A DNA stretch of 64,000 nt, from NCBI GenBank assembly GCA_021234535.1, contig CM037835.1, positions 8,122,001 through 8,186,000 of the forward strand, written 5' to 3'. The notes beneath the pieces were generated by a model. It was not told the origin of the DNA. It was given only the letters and a program-made list of their open reading frames with translations, and did not search any database. This stretch comes from Stichopus chloronotus. Lineage: Eukaryota; Echinodermata; Holothuroidea; Aspidochirotida; Stichopodidae. The position numbers and the translations under genes were made by a program. Shown here piece after piece: positions 1 through 11,902 of the stretch (position 1 is the first letter of the stretch; each line of letters begins with the position of its first letter).

Positions 1-2090
1 GAGCTCTGTACCACAATGTAACCACCTGTAAAAATTGTTCATTTTCTTTGTATTAGAAAAAGTTATGACAATATTTTGGCTGAAATGTAATTAACAATAC
101 TGCACTGCACTGCACCAATGTAAGATCCAGTTCCTAACTGGTAAAGAGCCAAAATGAGCAGAGCACAACAGTGAGGTAATGGAAAGGAAAGTCAAGATAT
201 GACATATCAATAGGTAGTTTGCTGTGGTGGGCGCAAGGCCAATGCCTGAACACAGAAAAGTTTTTGAGCAAGGAGATAACAAATTAACACGGTCTACCTG
301 TGTAAAGACAATTGTTACTTTACTTTCACCCACAACCTATATAAATTCCACAGAAGACCAGGGCTGGCAAAAGTGTAAATTTCCCGGGAGGCTAATTACA
401 ATGTAGTCAGCTTTCCCGCGAAGCATTTGCCATGCCAGCGTGGGGTCAAGGGGTCCGCCATAGGGCCCCTTGTGGAGTCTAGGGGTGAAGCCTTGGTGGG
501 GGTTGAGGCAAAGCCTCCGGAAGCTCAGCGATTTTAGCATTTTTGGATGTGTCTGAACCATTTGAAATCCGTACTAAATTTCAACTCTCTAAGTTGAAAA
601 ATGTTATTGTATCGGGTGAAAGCACAATAGTTCGATCAGAAAAAAATCATTGACATTGCTTCAAAATCAAAATGTTCTATGAGATGTTGCACATGTCATG
701 TAAAGTAAACTGTATTATATGCATTTTTGAAGTTGAAATGTCTCTAAAAGTCTCATAAAAAAATCAGGTTAAGATCATGTCATGCCTTTTAAGTAATGAT
801 ATCCTAATGTAGTGGGTCTATATCCAGTAGCCTAACCAGCTTGGCAATTCATATTTCCATATTACAGGGAACAAATGAAGTTGCAGGCTTCAGAGTTTTT
901 CAAGGAACATTCAATTATTTTTTTTTTTTGCTTTGTTCGCTTGATCCTAGTCACTTTAAAATGTTTTGACCAAAGGCATCGTGAAGGGCTTTGATCATAG
1001 AAATATGCGCTTATATTTGTATTTCTGTGAGTTGCGATGTGCGATAACTCTCATTCTGCAGATAAGTTGCGTATGAAGGCCTTAGGAAGGCAGAAGCTTA
1101 TGCTTTTTAATTGACATTGAATGTAGTGAAGGAGGTATACGTAGAACCTTCTGAAAACATTTGCTGATGTTGTTTTTTCACATAAACAACTTGAAAAATA
1201 TTCATCATGAGTAAAAAATAAGGGCATTTATCCACAAAAATAGTATTTTTCTTCAATTTTTGGTAAAGACTGAACATGGATGGAGCATTTGGGATACACA
1301 TTTGAATGGATTTATTTCAAAGTCATTTCAGGTGTAACCGTTTAGGAAACAACATATATGATCTCTACCATACTGTGATCAAAAGTTCGAAACAAGCATG
1401 GTATGCACAATATAAACTCAAAAGTTAAAGCAGTATGCCAAAATGATATTTTGAAAACGATTAAAATGGTCTTGGTTCTTCAGCGTGGGCATGGCGTAAG
1501 TACACTGTATGCCGCATTAAATTCCAATGTGATACGTGCATCTTGGTGTCTGGTAGGTAGTTGGCACTCACAAGTTCACATGATTTGGTAACTCGCTTAC
1601 ACTACTGCTGCCTCTTTGTGAGTTGCGTGGATATACTGATATACCTGGGTATGGAATAGTCTGTGATTGGAGGTTACGGGAAATTCCAAGCCACATGTTT
1701 CAAGTTGTGTACAACAAAGCTGCATACTTTACCAGGCATATCCTGCCCAAGTTAGCATTTTAGTAAAAAGAAAAAGGTGGACAACAATGAAAGATTAAAA
1801 TTAAGGAACAATATTTACAAGATGTAAAAACAAAAACAAAGCGAGAGAATGAGGAACATTCCGTAATACCATATACCTATCTGGAAAACAGCTGCAAGGC
1901 AGATGTGGCTAATGATACATGTACTTTCCCTCATGTAAGTTAAATGAGAGCAACAAAAAGATGAGTGAACTACATGCACTTTTTCATCTTGTTACTACAA
2001 ATTGGAAACGTGCTTGTTGGTAGAAAAATTAAGTTAACTTTTTCCCATAATTCCCATCAAAGAGAAACCTCACTGACCAAAGGCGGGAAA
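1..2090. other. non-coding stretch, left edge (CDK2 intron 4)
   Basis: No exon is recognisable on either strand. The sequence is AT-rich with a poly-T run near 919-930 and a more GC-rich patch at about 380-560 that looks like a dispersed repeat fragment, though its family is not identified. Because CDK2 exon 4 ends at 4123 and its next exon is not seen, this stretch is inferred to lie within CDK2 intron 4. Confidence 0.5.
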
Positions 2091-3326
2091 ACCAGAAAGC
2101 CAAAAGACTTTGTGATTCCTTGCCTTGATAAAATACATTTTGAACTCAGCAGTTTGAAAACTGACATCTGTTTGATTCACACTTGTAAGAAGAAGGGCTC
2201 ACAAGTGCATTTTTGTTTAATTTCTTAAACCCAAAATATGAACCCCTTTTTGTTCTGATAAATTCTCTCATTCCTTTGTGCTGAAATGATATGATTTTTC
2301 TTGACGGTGAAGTGCCATATGATAAATTAGTGCCAGGGAGATGGTAACATCAATCAACTCACAGGTACCATGTTGATACTTATTGTTGTTTGTCTTTCCA
2401 ATCAAGGGAAAATGCAGTCACCCCAATCAGAGTTAGTATGCCCTGTTACTCTAGCTCATGATTGGTCTATTTCGATTATGTGGTAATATTCTTGTGAATT
2501 GTGAAATCCAAGGAGAATTTCGACTTGCTTTCCCTATGGTTTGTAATAGCTATGCTCAAAGTGTCTTTAGAGGAGCTTGTAACAGAAGGAAATTAGCAAG
2601 ACTTTGCTGCTTTTTGAAAACAAATTTTAGGGTAATATCATGTAAACAAGGTTTTCAGGTTTTTAACCCCCGTGACCTCGGATGACCTTTGACCTCCACC
2701 AAAAGCGATAGGATTCTTCCTCTCAATATGGGGCATCTATGTACCAAGTTTGAGTACTGTCCAACTTTCCCTTCTTGAGATATCGTGTAAACAAGGTTTT
2801 CAGGTTTTGAACCCCCGGGGCCCCAGATGACCTTTGACCTACACCAAAAACAATATGGTTCTTCTTCTCAATATGGGGCATCTATGTCCCAAGTTTGAGA
2901 ACTTTTCCACTTTCCCTTCTTGAGATATCGTGAAAACAAGGTTTTCAGGTTTTGACCCCCGGTGACCCCAGATGACCTTTGACCTCCACCAAAAACAATA
3001 GGGTTATTCCTCTTACGGCAACACATCTACACACCAAGTATGAAATCTATCCAAGCTTCCTAACTTGAGATAGCGTGTAAAAAAGGTTTTCAGGTTTTGA
3101 CCCCTGGTGACCCCAGATGACCTTTAAACTCCACCAAAAACAATAGGGTTCTTCCTCTCAATATGGGGCATCTATGTACCAAGTTTGAGAACTGTCCAAC
3201 TTTCGCTTCTTGAGATATCGTGTAAACAAGCAAAGTCGTCACATATTCACACACACACCCACACGCATACACACACGACATCACCATCGCATAGATTCCT
3301 TGCCTGCCTTCGGCAAGGAATCAAAA
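2091..3326 (+). repeat. dispersed repeat element with ~146-bp internal tandem units
   Basis: The element starts with ACCAGAAAGCCAAAAG, leading into GATTCCTTGCC, and ends with CTTCGGCAAGGAATC; the two ends contain inverted copies of GATTCCTTGCC. Inside are four tandem units anchored by GGTTTTCAGGTTTT near 2650, 2793, 2939 and 3086 (period about 146 bp). They are followed by an (AC)-rich tract (about 3238-3285) and CGACATCACCATCGCATAG. Three units carry a perfect TGACCTTTGACCT. The same family recurs at 6363-9527, 9760-10008, 26819-28745 and, decayed, at 3760-3970 and 57000-57610. No coding capacity is seen. Confidence 0.8.
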
Positions 3327-3759
3327 AATGAGCCTAGTAAGGCTTTTACCTACAGTTTTGAGCCTATCCGCCTATGCATTCTGATTCTGCGCTGTGCTCT
3401 GCTTCCAAGCCAACCCGCACACTGTCAACTTTGCAAAGTTCCCTTGCAAGCACATACAGTGCGGGCTTTCTGCCTGTATATGTAAGTATGCACAAGACTG
3501 ATTGGCATGGCATTTTGCATTTTGCATGATCGTTGAAGGAGAAAACATTGGGTGAAAACACTTTCGGAAGATGTAAAAGGGATTTTTCTATCCTTTAGTC
3601 CTGTGTGGGATTTTCATATAGTGGGAGAAATAGTTCCATTTTTTTCATTGTTTTTACGATCGCATGTTTTCTCACTGTCGCGCCAACTTCCTGCGAGATG
3701 CAAAATTTCACGAGAGCAAGCTTCCCATCTTCCCGACTTTTTCCAGTCATGTATATCAC

Positions 3760-3970
3760 AAAAATCTAAGATTTTGACTTATGATCTCCATAAAAACAAT
3801 AGGGCTTACACAAGGATCTCTAAATTAACGGCTACTGTTATCTCAAATTTGAAATTCAAGCAACTTTTCCTTGTTGAGATATTATGTTTTCAAGCACAAT
3901 CAAATACATACACACACAAACACTTGAAGATCTCGTCAGAAAAGATTGCTTTTGGCAAGGAGTCAAATTA
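3760..3970 (+). repeat. decayed copy of the ~146-bp-unit repeat family
   Basis: One diverged unit (ATTTTGACTTATGATCTCC, then CAATAGGG and GAGATATTATGTTTTCAAG) is followed by an AC-rich tract and a degenerate end, GGCAAGGAGTC. It matches the right half of the 2091-3326 element in order but not in detail. The stretch from here to exon 4 of CDK2 (3971-4122) holds nothing else recognisable. Confidence 0.55.
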
Positions 3971-4122
3971 AATATGCGATGTCACAGGGACACCACTCCA
4001 ATGCAGTACCGGTAACCTCATAGCCTTGCTTGACTGCACCAACTTCAAACCTATTTTAGAATGAGCTTGTATAATAATGCTCCAAAATCTCTTGTCTATA
4101 CAAATTTACTCCTTTTCCTAAC

Positions 4123-4293
4123 CTCATGAGTGAATGATCTGACAGGAACTCCAAAAGCCCTCGCTAGACCAAAATCAGCGAGTTTGATGTAACCGTCTGC
4201 ATCGACCAGAAGGTTCTGTGGTTTCAAGTCACGATGGAGGACTCTGTGAGCATGGCAGTAGGCGATCCCTTGCAGCAGCTGCTTTAAGTAACT
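4123..4293 (-). CDS. CDK2: CDK2 exon 4 (catalytic loop, DFG, T-loop)
   Basis: The exon encodes [16 protein letters not shown], then the catalytic loop HRDLKPQN (Asp127), [15 protein letters not shown] (DFG Asp145) and SFTHE. Thr160, the activating phosphosite, is present; the residue before it is Phe instead of human Tyr159. The acceptor is TTTCCAG before 4293 and the donor is GAG|GTTAGG at 4123/4122. The next expected exon (VVTLWYRAPE) was not found between 1 and 4122 on the minus strand, so the gene continues outside the window. It is a truncation by the window edge, not a pseudogene. Confidence 0.94.
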
Positions 4294-4458
4294 CTGGAAA
4301 GACCAAAACGATGGTGTCACATCTCAAAATCATACCAATGAGAGAATTATAATGCACCTTCATAAACTAAACAAGACTAATTTATTTGTCAAGTTTTCTA
4401 AGTCACAATATTTCTCAAGCCCTAACCTACTGCAAACCACTTCCTTTATGGTTCAGAG

Positions 4459-4811
4459 TTAAAGGGAAATAGGGCGTTTAGAATACACCAAAATGACATA
4501 CAAAAGAAATAGCTTTAGTCATTGTTAAACCATTCAGTCTCATCAATAAACATCTGCCAAAGCTTCATCTCCTCAAAACATTACGCATGTGATGAGTAAC
4601 GGAAGATGCATTATTTGAAATTTGAAAAGTTTGGGTGAACAAATTAGTGTTGAGCAACAAATAACTGGGTTTCTATCCGAGAGAAACTTATTTCTTGAAA
4701 AGAAGACTACTGTCCTTCCTTATTTTGAATAATCTATCATTCTGCACCGACAAACATTGGTTTTAAAAATATGGATGTTTTCTGAAAAACAAACGCCCTA
4801 TTTCCCTTTAA
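4459..4811. mobile_element. TTAA-flanked MITE, copy 1 (353 bp)
   Basis: A perfect terminal inverted repeat, TTAAAGGGAAATAGGGCGTT at the left and its complement at the right, bounds a 353-bp non-coding element in CDK2 intron 3. A second copy lies at 7049-7398. Ends with TTAA are typical of piggyBac- or Kolobok-type targets; no transposase is present, so it is a non-autonomous (MITE) element. Confidence 0.82.
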
Positions 4812-4960
4812 AATCATTGACTGGTCATGAGATAAGAAGAAAACTTTGCTGATTGTCAGAGAGGAAAAACATGTTTGACTATCTTTCTGTTGAATGAGAT
4901 CCACCAAATGCTGGTTGATCTGAGGAACACTTTCCTGTAGCACATTTCACATGTACATAC

Positions 4961-5081
4961 TTTCACCAACGGAGGCTTGAGACCTTGGTTAGGATGAGAG
5001 TCCAGATACTGCCGTAAATCTTTGTGAAGGTACTCAAAGACCAGATAGAGCTTCAGTTGACTGTGAACCACATCTAGTAAC
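4961..5081 (-). CDS. CDK2: CDK2 exon 3 (hinge and start of C-lobe)
   Basis: The exon reads LLDVVHSQLKLYLVFEYLHK and continues to KPPLVK. It includes the hinge strand (LYLVFEYL) that binds adenine in the kinase fold. Its 40 complete codons match the human CDK2 segment in length; CDK1 has a longer loop here, which supports CDK2. The acceptor is TTCTCTTCAG before 5081 and the donor is AAA|GTATGT at 4961/4960. Confidence 0.93.
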
Positions 5082-6042
5082 CTGAAGAGAAAATGAGTTG
5101 GAGGAAAAATGACACTAATACATGCTGGCAGGCTGACATGGTTTCATGGCTGATAGGCCTATAGAGATAGCTATGGTACTATATGACTAACTGAAAGGTT
5201 CTGTGACATGAAAATGACATTTTGGAATATTGGGCACATTTACCACTGAAAATGTTGAAAATAGCTGCAAATGCCATCAAATATTGACAATGTCACGGGC
5301 AAATTCCTGTCCCACAACTGCATCATGTATAAACATTGGCTAAGTACAGTAGGCAAATATGTGACATCAAGAAATGAACTGAGCTAATGATATGTCTCAT
5401 GTTATCCTTTGTTTACATAACCTTTATATCGAGGAAAATTGAAAATTTTATTTACCCATGGGGTTTTTAGTTCGAAAGCATATACTTTCTTCTTCAAAAT
5501 ATTAATATCATTCACCAATGTGGAATCCAGTAAATCAGTGGCTACATACAGGCGCAACAAAAGAAATACTGACAATGTGCAACATTGCACATTATTTGCT
5601 TAGCATTTTCATCAAATTTTGAAAAGTCATGTGTCAAAAACAATAATAGATATAAACACAATTCCAAGTTATTTTCCTTCAAGGTTTCAACTTCTACATG
5701 AAGCCAGTGATTTTCTACATACATATCACACAACCTTTCACGGATATATTATTGGCAAACGTCCTGCCTGCAGTATCTTGCTAGCACAGTTTTTGTTGTG
5801 AAGCAATGGTGGCTATGGATATTTAGCAGTGCTGATGTTTCCTATCAACCAAGATTCATTGTCATAAAAGCCATCACCTTGAAATCGGCAATGATTATGA
5901 GACCTTAATGATATTGGAATTAAATTCTTACTAATTTGAGAGACCAAAAGCGTAGTGACAGTTGTGAAAGTTGATCTTGTTCGGTGACTGGTAAGCAAAC
6001 TTTTGAACCAAAATGCAAAACTATATCAACACGGTATTTTAC

Positions 6043-6120
6043 CTGACGACGTTGATGTGATCAAGTTCCTTTAATAGAGCAATTTCCCGAATGGCTGTAC
6101 TTGGGACTCCATCACTCTCC
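6043..6120 (-). CDS. CDK2: CDK2 exon 2 (PSTAIRE helix)
   Basis: This 78-bp exon encodes ESDGVPSTAIREIALL followed by KELDHINVV and part of an Arg codon. It contains the exact PSTAIRE cyclin-binding helix (residues 45-51, Glu51 pairing with Lys33), the signature of CDK1/2/3. The acceptor is CTACATTCAG before 6120 and the donor is CAG|GTAAAA at 6043/6042. Phases match exon 1 (phase 2 in) and exon 3 (Arg codon completed by G). Confidence 0.93.
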
Positions 6121-7048
6121 CTGAATGTAGAGCAAAAGAACATCAGTAAATATTTACATGTGTGCCTCTTTTGTCCTATGGTGTTTAAACAATAGAACTT
6201 TTTAAGGTGGTAATCAATGAATGGAAACATAATTAACTGAGATACTATCAAAATACTGTTAAAACATACAGTACTACTACAGACAGTGTTAAAATAACAG
6301 TGAAGTTGAAAAATAAAGGACAGATGGGTGAGGTAGGCAGACGAACAAAAGGACAGTAAGGAACTAGAAAGCCAAAAGGCTTAGTGATTCCTTGCCTCAT
6401 GATATATATTGTAACAAACATGAATCGCCCACACGACAAGCATGAGGTCCCACACAGTTATCCTACTTGAGATACCATCTTAGTAAGGTCAAAACCTTTT
6501 GAAATCTCGTGACTCAAAATGACCTTTCACCTCCACTTATAACGATAGGGATCACCTACCCTATATGGCCATCAACATGCTAAATATGAACAATTCACAA
6601 TTTAAGTATAACATCCCTCACATTTATCACCCTTAAAATATCATGTATACAAGGTTTTGACCTTTCGTCACCCCAAATAACCTTTGACCTACACAAACAT
6701 GAGAAAACTCCCAAACAGATAAGATGCTGCAGGGGAACAAATTATATTTTGTCGTGTCTAATAACTTGATAAAGAGGTAAACATGTTTATTTAATCAAAA
6801 TTATAGCACTTTATTTTGTCGAGTTACAGCTATTGGTGGCAGCTCTTCCGTATTTGATTTTTTGGCGTGATGCCCTTCCCAATGGCTATGAGGTCCTTGA
6901 AAATTAGCAAAAACGGATAACCCTATTAAACCAGAATCTAGCATGACTTGCAATTTTGCCTTTAGTCTACTTAAAGACACAACACACAGTACAAGTTTCC
7001 CTGGTTTGATACACAGTAGTCATTTGTTCAAAGCTTACCTCAACTACT

Positions 7049-7398
7049 GTAAAGTGAAATAGGGCGTTTAGAATACACCAACATGGCGTACAAAGAAATT
7101 CGCTTCAACCATTGTTAAACCATTCAGTCTCATCAATAAGTATCTGTCAAAGCTTCATCTCCTCAAAACATTATGCATGTGATAAGTAACGGATGCATCA
7201 TTTGAATTTTAAAAAGTTTGGTTGAACAAATTATTGTTGAACAACAAATAACTAAATTTCTGATCTGTAGAATCTTATTCCTTGAAAATAAGGCTACTGT
7301 AATTCATTATTTTGAATAATCTATCATTGTATGTCCACAAATAATGGTTTTAAAAATATGGTTGTTTTCTGTAAAACAAACGCCCTATTTCCCTTTAA
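7049..7398. mobile_element. TTAA-type MITE, copy 2 (350 bp)
   Basis: This element is collinear with the one at 4459-4811 across its whole length. The right end is intact (CGCCCTATTTCCCTTTAA); the left end has changed to GTAAAGTGAAATAGGGCG, so the left TTAA is lost. It sits in CDK2 intron 1 and interrupts the repeat element spanning 6363-9527. Confidence 0.8.
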
Positions 7399-7541
7399 GG
7401 GCTAAACAGAGACACTGTTTATAAAGTAAATGGTCAAGTCCATTAAGCACCTGGCTCAACAGACTGTATGATTTATTCTGGACATTGTGGTTTCTACTGG
7501 CAGTCAACTGTGATAAATTATGTCAGATAACAGAGACCAAT

Positions 7542-8376
7542 CAGGGATGATCCTTAAGCAACTGAAAATGGTTGTCCCAAGGACAACCAGCTGCAAAAAT
7601 TTGGTCGCCCTCCACAACGGACATATAAAAACAAGAAATGTGCAAGATGTGTATTTTGCACAGTCAAGACCATGTTTTTATTTGTCTTTCTTATACAGGT
7701 TGAAACTTTCCACAGCTAAATTATACTACTGACTTGTAACTTAAAAGTAATGCTCAGGGTTTATCCAAAGGGAAGGGGGGGGGGGTTTCCAGAAGGAGGC
7801 TGGTAAAATTCCACCTTTTCACTTTGATAATAAAAAAATGTCATTATCTAGAATCATTGATGCTGTAATTAGTATATATCATATAGAAGAAAATCTCTGT
7901 ATAATATAATGTTTGTTTCAAATCAAAATATGATACATTACTAATCTTGAACAGTACTATCACTATTTAGAAAATTCATACCAGCTCTCCTTGCACGTAG
8001 CTCATATGTCTGAATTCTTCGACTGCGATTCATCTATCTGGTACTCGCTGTGTACTGTATGTGCATGTCTGGTACAGTAAAATCAGTTGAAACATGATCG
8101 TACACTGAGGCTGTTTGTTTGGCTTTTTATGTACCGTGGATTTCAGGTTGTTTTGGCGGTTTTTTGTGAAAGAAAACAGATGTTTTGGAATGGAGTTCAT
8201 GCATGTTAAATACTTTGGTTGCATCTCAGTGTTGAGTTGTAAGCATTGCGTCACAATATAAATGACCAGAGCTAAAATTTGGTCGTCCAAAGAACAACCT
8301 GAGGTAGTAACTTTGGTCGTCCTACAGAAATTTTGGTCGTCTCGGACGACCGGACGACCGCTAAATTTCATCCCTG
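7542..8376. mobile_element. candidate hAT-like non-autonomous element with GGTCGTC motifs
   Basis: The left end starts CAGGGATGATCCTTAAG and the right end, read in complement, starts CAGGGATGAAATTTAGC. CAGGG ends are common in hAT transposons. Subterminal regions are rich in (T)TTGGTCGTC and GGTTGTCC motifs in both orientations, including a GGTCGTC/GACGACC hairpin at 8334-8350. A clear 8-bp target duplication is not seen, only a shared CCAAT beside each end. A G-run lies near 7777. No transposase is present. Confidence 0.4.
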
Positions 8377-9759
8377 CCAATTTGAACAGAGGTGGGTCAG
8401 TTACAATTTGATTCATTCAATTAAGCAATCGCAGTTCATGCACGCTCAAGGGTATTTGATCCAAATGATCAGTAATTTAGTTCTTTTTATAAAGCTAATA
8501 ACCCGTGGTATATTTAATCAATTCCAATTTACAATTCATGAATGCTCACATGTCCTTATGAGGACAGTGGCTGGTTTGCCAAATAATAATCTTTGATACC
8601 AAATTTAATGTTGTCTTCATCTTTTCTTTATGGTTATCAAAGAGACTATGTTGCTATGTCCTAAAAGAAGTTCTCAAATCAACAACAGGATTCTACATTA
8701 CAAGTATAAAAATCACTAGAAGTTCTTTAAATATTGTAGATTCAAGTTTTGCACATTTTGACCTCCCATGACCCCTCTGCCAAAAAAAAAATAGGGATCA
8801 TCTACTCGATATGGGCAAACCACACGCTAACTATGAGATCTCTCACATTTATTGTTCTGCAGATATCGTGTTTACAAGCAATTTTCAAGGTATTTACCTT
8901 CTGACCTCTATTGACCCTTGCACTCAATAAGATACACCTACACACTTCGTATGACATCTGCTCAAGCTTCTCTTCTTGAGATATCGTCTTTACATGGTTT
9001 TCACAATTTGACCCCTGTTGACCCCAAATGACCTTTGACCTCCACTTAAAACAATAGGGTTCCTCTACTCAACATGGTACAACTGCATACTAGACATGAG
9101 ATTTCTACAAGCTTCCTTTCTTGAATATCATGTTTACAAGGTTTTCACAATCTGACCCATGTTGACCCCAAATGACCTTTGACCTCCACCAAAAACTATA
9201 GGGATCATCTACTCAACAAGGGCAACCTTCATGCCAAGTATGAGATCACTCAGAGTTACGATTCTGGAGATATCGTGTTTACAAGCAATTTTCAAGGTAT
9301 TTACCTTTTGAACTCTAGTGACCCCAAATGACCTTTAACCTCCACCAAAAACAATAGGGATCATCTACTCAATAAGGACAATCTACATGCCAAGTGTGAG
9401 ATCACTCAGAGTTACGCTTCTTGAGATATCGTGTTTACAAGCAGGCGTCACACACGCACATACATACATACACACACACACGACATCACCATCGCATAGA
9501 TTCCTCTGCCTTCGGCAAGGAATCAATAAACAGAATAAACCTCACTGTTTGTCGAACTAATGAATAAATCTAAGAACTTCAAGCCTCTGACTTGACTTTA
9601 AACATTGTTATGCCATACTGACGCTGATCAGACACATCTACACTGTAATGCCACATGAAAGTGTCAAAAGTATATCTTAGAAAAACTCAGCACACAACTA
9701 ATACATAAACTTTGTACATCTACATACATACAACCAGAATATGGAATGACTTATGTGAT

Positions 9760-10008
9760 CCACTTTAGTTTTTGGTGGAGGTCAAAGGTCATTTGGGATC
9801 AACAGGGGTCAAATTGTGAAAAACTTGTAAACATGATATCTCAAGAAGGGCAGCTTAGACAAATCTCATATTTGCTATGTAGGTGTACCTCATTGAGTAC
9901 AAGATCCTAATTGATTTAAGTGGAGGTCAAAGGTCATTTGAGGTCAACAGGAGTCAAACTGTGAAAAACATAAACACAATAACTCCAGAAGGGAAGGTTG
10001 GACAGGTG
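9760..10008 (-). repeat. two reverse-orientation units of the ~146-bp repeat family
   Basis: Two units in the opposite orientation to the neighbouring 6363-9527 element begin with TGGAGGTCAAAGGTCA (DR1 cores at 9779-9791 and 9924-9936). They directly adjoin the first LINE fragment. Confidence 0.7.
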
Positions 10009-10009
10009 T

Positions 10010-11760
10010 TTGATGTTTGTTTTGTATGCGCTCTGGGAGGGTTCCAGTTGATCAATACATGGGCAATATTTCAAAATAGACAGGATTTTTTTTCTAGAGT
10101 TGGGTTTCATTTGACAAACATTGGGGCTAATGAGTTGGGTGAGTTGAGTAAGTTGGTTAATAGGGCTATTGACTCTCAGTTGTCAAGCTAGTTTCAGGGG
10201 TGACATTTGTCAGTCCTGGGGTCATTAATTGTGGTGGTCTGGATTCTGACAATAAAAGAAAACCCTCTTCTAGGATAGTCTCTGGGCGTAAAGTCATGTT
10301 TTCTAAAGTATCTTTGGCAAATTTGGTGAGTTTCTTGCAGATGTCAGCAAGGACAATCCAGACATAATTGGTGTCACTGAGACTTGGCTTCATAGTAAGG
10401 TAGGCAATTCTGAAATTCAGATCCTTGGGTACATCATTTTAGGATTGATACACTTCGAGGTAGAGTTGGGGGGTTTGCTTTATGTCAGGGATAGTATTGT
10501 GTCGAGATCACTGACAAGTTTTCATCTAGTTTTTCAAACTGCTTACGGTGCAAACTTAGTTTTGGTGGTGGGAAAGGTGCTCCTTTGGTCATAGGTATTA
10601 TTTATCGCTCTTCAAATTCTAATGCTGATAATAATCAAAGGTTACTCGATAGTTTCAGGAAGGCCTCCTCCAACAGGGCAGTTGCATTCAACGATTATAC
10701 CTTACCTGATATTGATTATCATACTTACTTAGAGGGTTCACATGGGAGGGATTTCCTCGAGGTAATGTCCGATGGTTTCGGGACCCAGCATGCTCTCTTT
10801 CCTACACAGGGAGCTAACTGTTTGGATTTTGGTGTTAAGCACTGAGGGTAATATGGCGAAGAATGTTGTGAATTCTGGTAAGATAGGGTCTAGTGACCAT
10901 GATATTATTTGTTTTGACCTTTGCTATTGTAGCAAATTGTGACCGTACTGGTGGGATTGTTCTTGTTTTTGGTAAGGCTGATTTTAGGCAGGTAAAAGAG
11001 CACCTTTCTATTGATTGATCCACTCGTTTATCTCACCCAAGTCCTGGATTGCTTTCTGTGACGTTTTCATTAATACTCCTAAGCTGTGTATTCCACATGA
11101 GAAAACTTTCCGTAATCATAGGCCTGACTGGGTTTCAAGGGAGGTTCTTGGAGCTACTAGGAAGAAGCATTAAATGTTGGTGTCGCTCCAGGGTAAGTAT
11201 TGAGCTCTTCAGATTTTGCAAATTTATAAGAACCAAGAACTCCTAGTGAAGAATTTGATTAAAGAGACAAAAGCAAATTTTGATAGGAAGCTGGCTAATG
11301 AGGTCAAGATAAATCCTAAATCTTTTCATGCTTCTAGGTCTACACAGAAAGTTAAAGAGGGTGTTGGGCCTTTCCATGGTAAGGGGGTACTTAATTTTAT
11401 GATCTTGAGGACATGGCTAATTTTGTTGAATGATCCTTTTTGTTTCTGTCTTTACCAAGGAGTCTCTGAAATAAGTTTTTGTAGAGATTCCATCAGCTCA
11501 GGTTGCATGGATGATCTTGTTTTCTCTGAGGAAATGGTGTGCAATAAACTTAGAGGAGTTTGAGAGCTAGCAAGTCCCTTGGGCCTGATGGGATCCATCC
11601 TGCCATACTGCATGAATGCTCTGGGATTTTGTCAGTTCTTCTGTTAGACCTGTCAACTCTCCTGGTTTTACAGGGAGGCTCCAGGTTCTTGTCCACATCT
11701 CTTGCCCTCCTGGTGTCATATTCTAATCTCCCATTTTTCTAAAGTCCATTAGTGACTTTT
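10010..11760 (+). mobile_element. CR1-like LINE fragment 1 (ORF1 tail, endonuclease, start of RT), broken
   Basis: Decayed protein similarity appears in order. About 10030-10190 reads GFHLTNIGANELGELSK, resembling the C-terminal DGxHLxxxG block of esterase (SGNH)-type ORF1 proteins, with the catalytic-type Asp replaced by Val. About 10330-10500 gives DIIGVTETWLHSKV, typical of the apurinic endonuclease domain. About 10585-10845 carries YRSSNSN and LPDIDY from the end of that domain. About 11560-11650 gives SKSLGPDGIHPAILHE, the start of a LINE reverse transcriptase. Many frameshifts and stops separate these pieces and the RT core is missing. It lies in CDK2 intron 1. Confidence 0.7.
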
Positions 11761-11902
11761 CTGAAAATAGCCAAAACAGTCAGCACAAGGCCTGTTGGAG
11801 TAATTTGAGGGTCAATATCAGGCATTAGTCGAAGACAGTAAAAGTGAAACCTCAGTTTTTCATTTGTTTTACTGATACTGTAATTGGTCGGCAGTAAAGA
11901 TT

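Larger units (their letters stand above)
6363..9527 (+). repeat. long composite member of the ~146-bp-unit repeat family, interrupted by two other elements
   Basis: The left end near 6363 (CTAGAAAGCCAAAAGGCTTA, then GATTCCTTGCC) and the right end near 9527 (CTTCGGCAAGGAATC) match the two ends of the 2091-3326 element. Degenerate units are visible at 6470-6720 and better ones at about 8750-9445, with perfect TGACCTTTGACCT at 9029 and 9173. The interior contains the TTAA MITE (7049-7398) and a candidate hAT-like element (7542-8376). It could instead be two separate partial copies. Confidence 0.6.

Noticed and set aside
3238..3285. (CA)n tract as a CRISPR-like or regulatory array
   Set aside because: It is a simple microsatellite belonging to the dispersed repeat; no spacer structure exists.
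1..4122. Remaining CDK2 exons (VVTLWYRAPE onward)
   Set aside because: I looked for the conserved TLWYRAPE block on the minus strand and saw no match, so these exons are taken to be outside the window.
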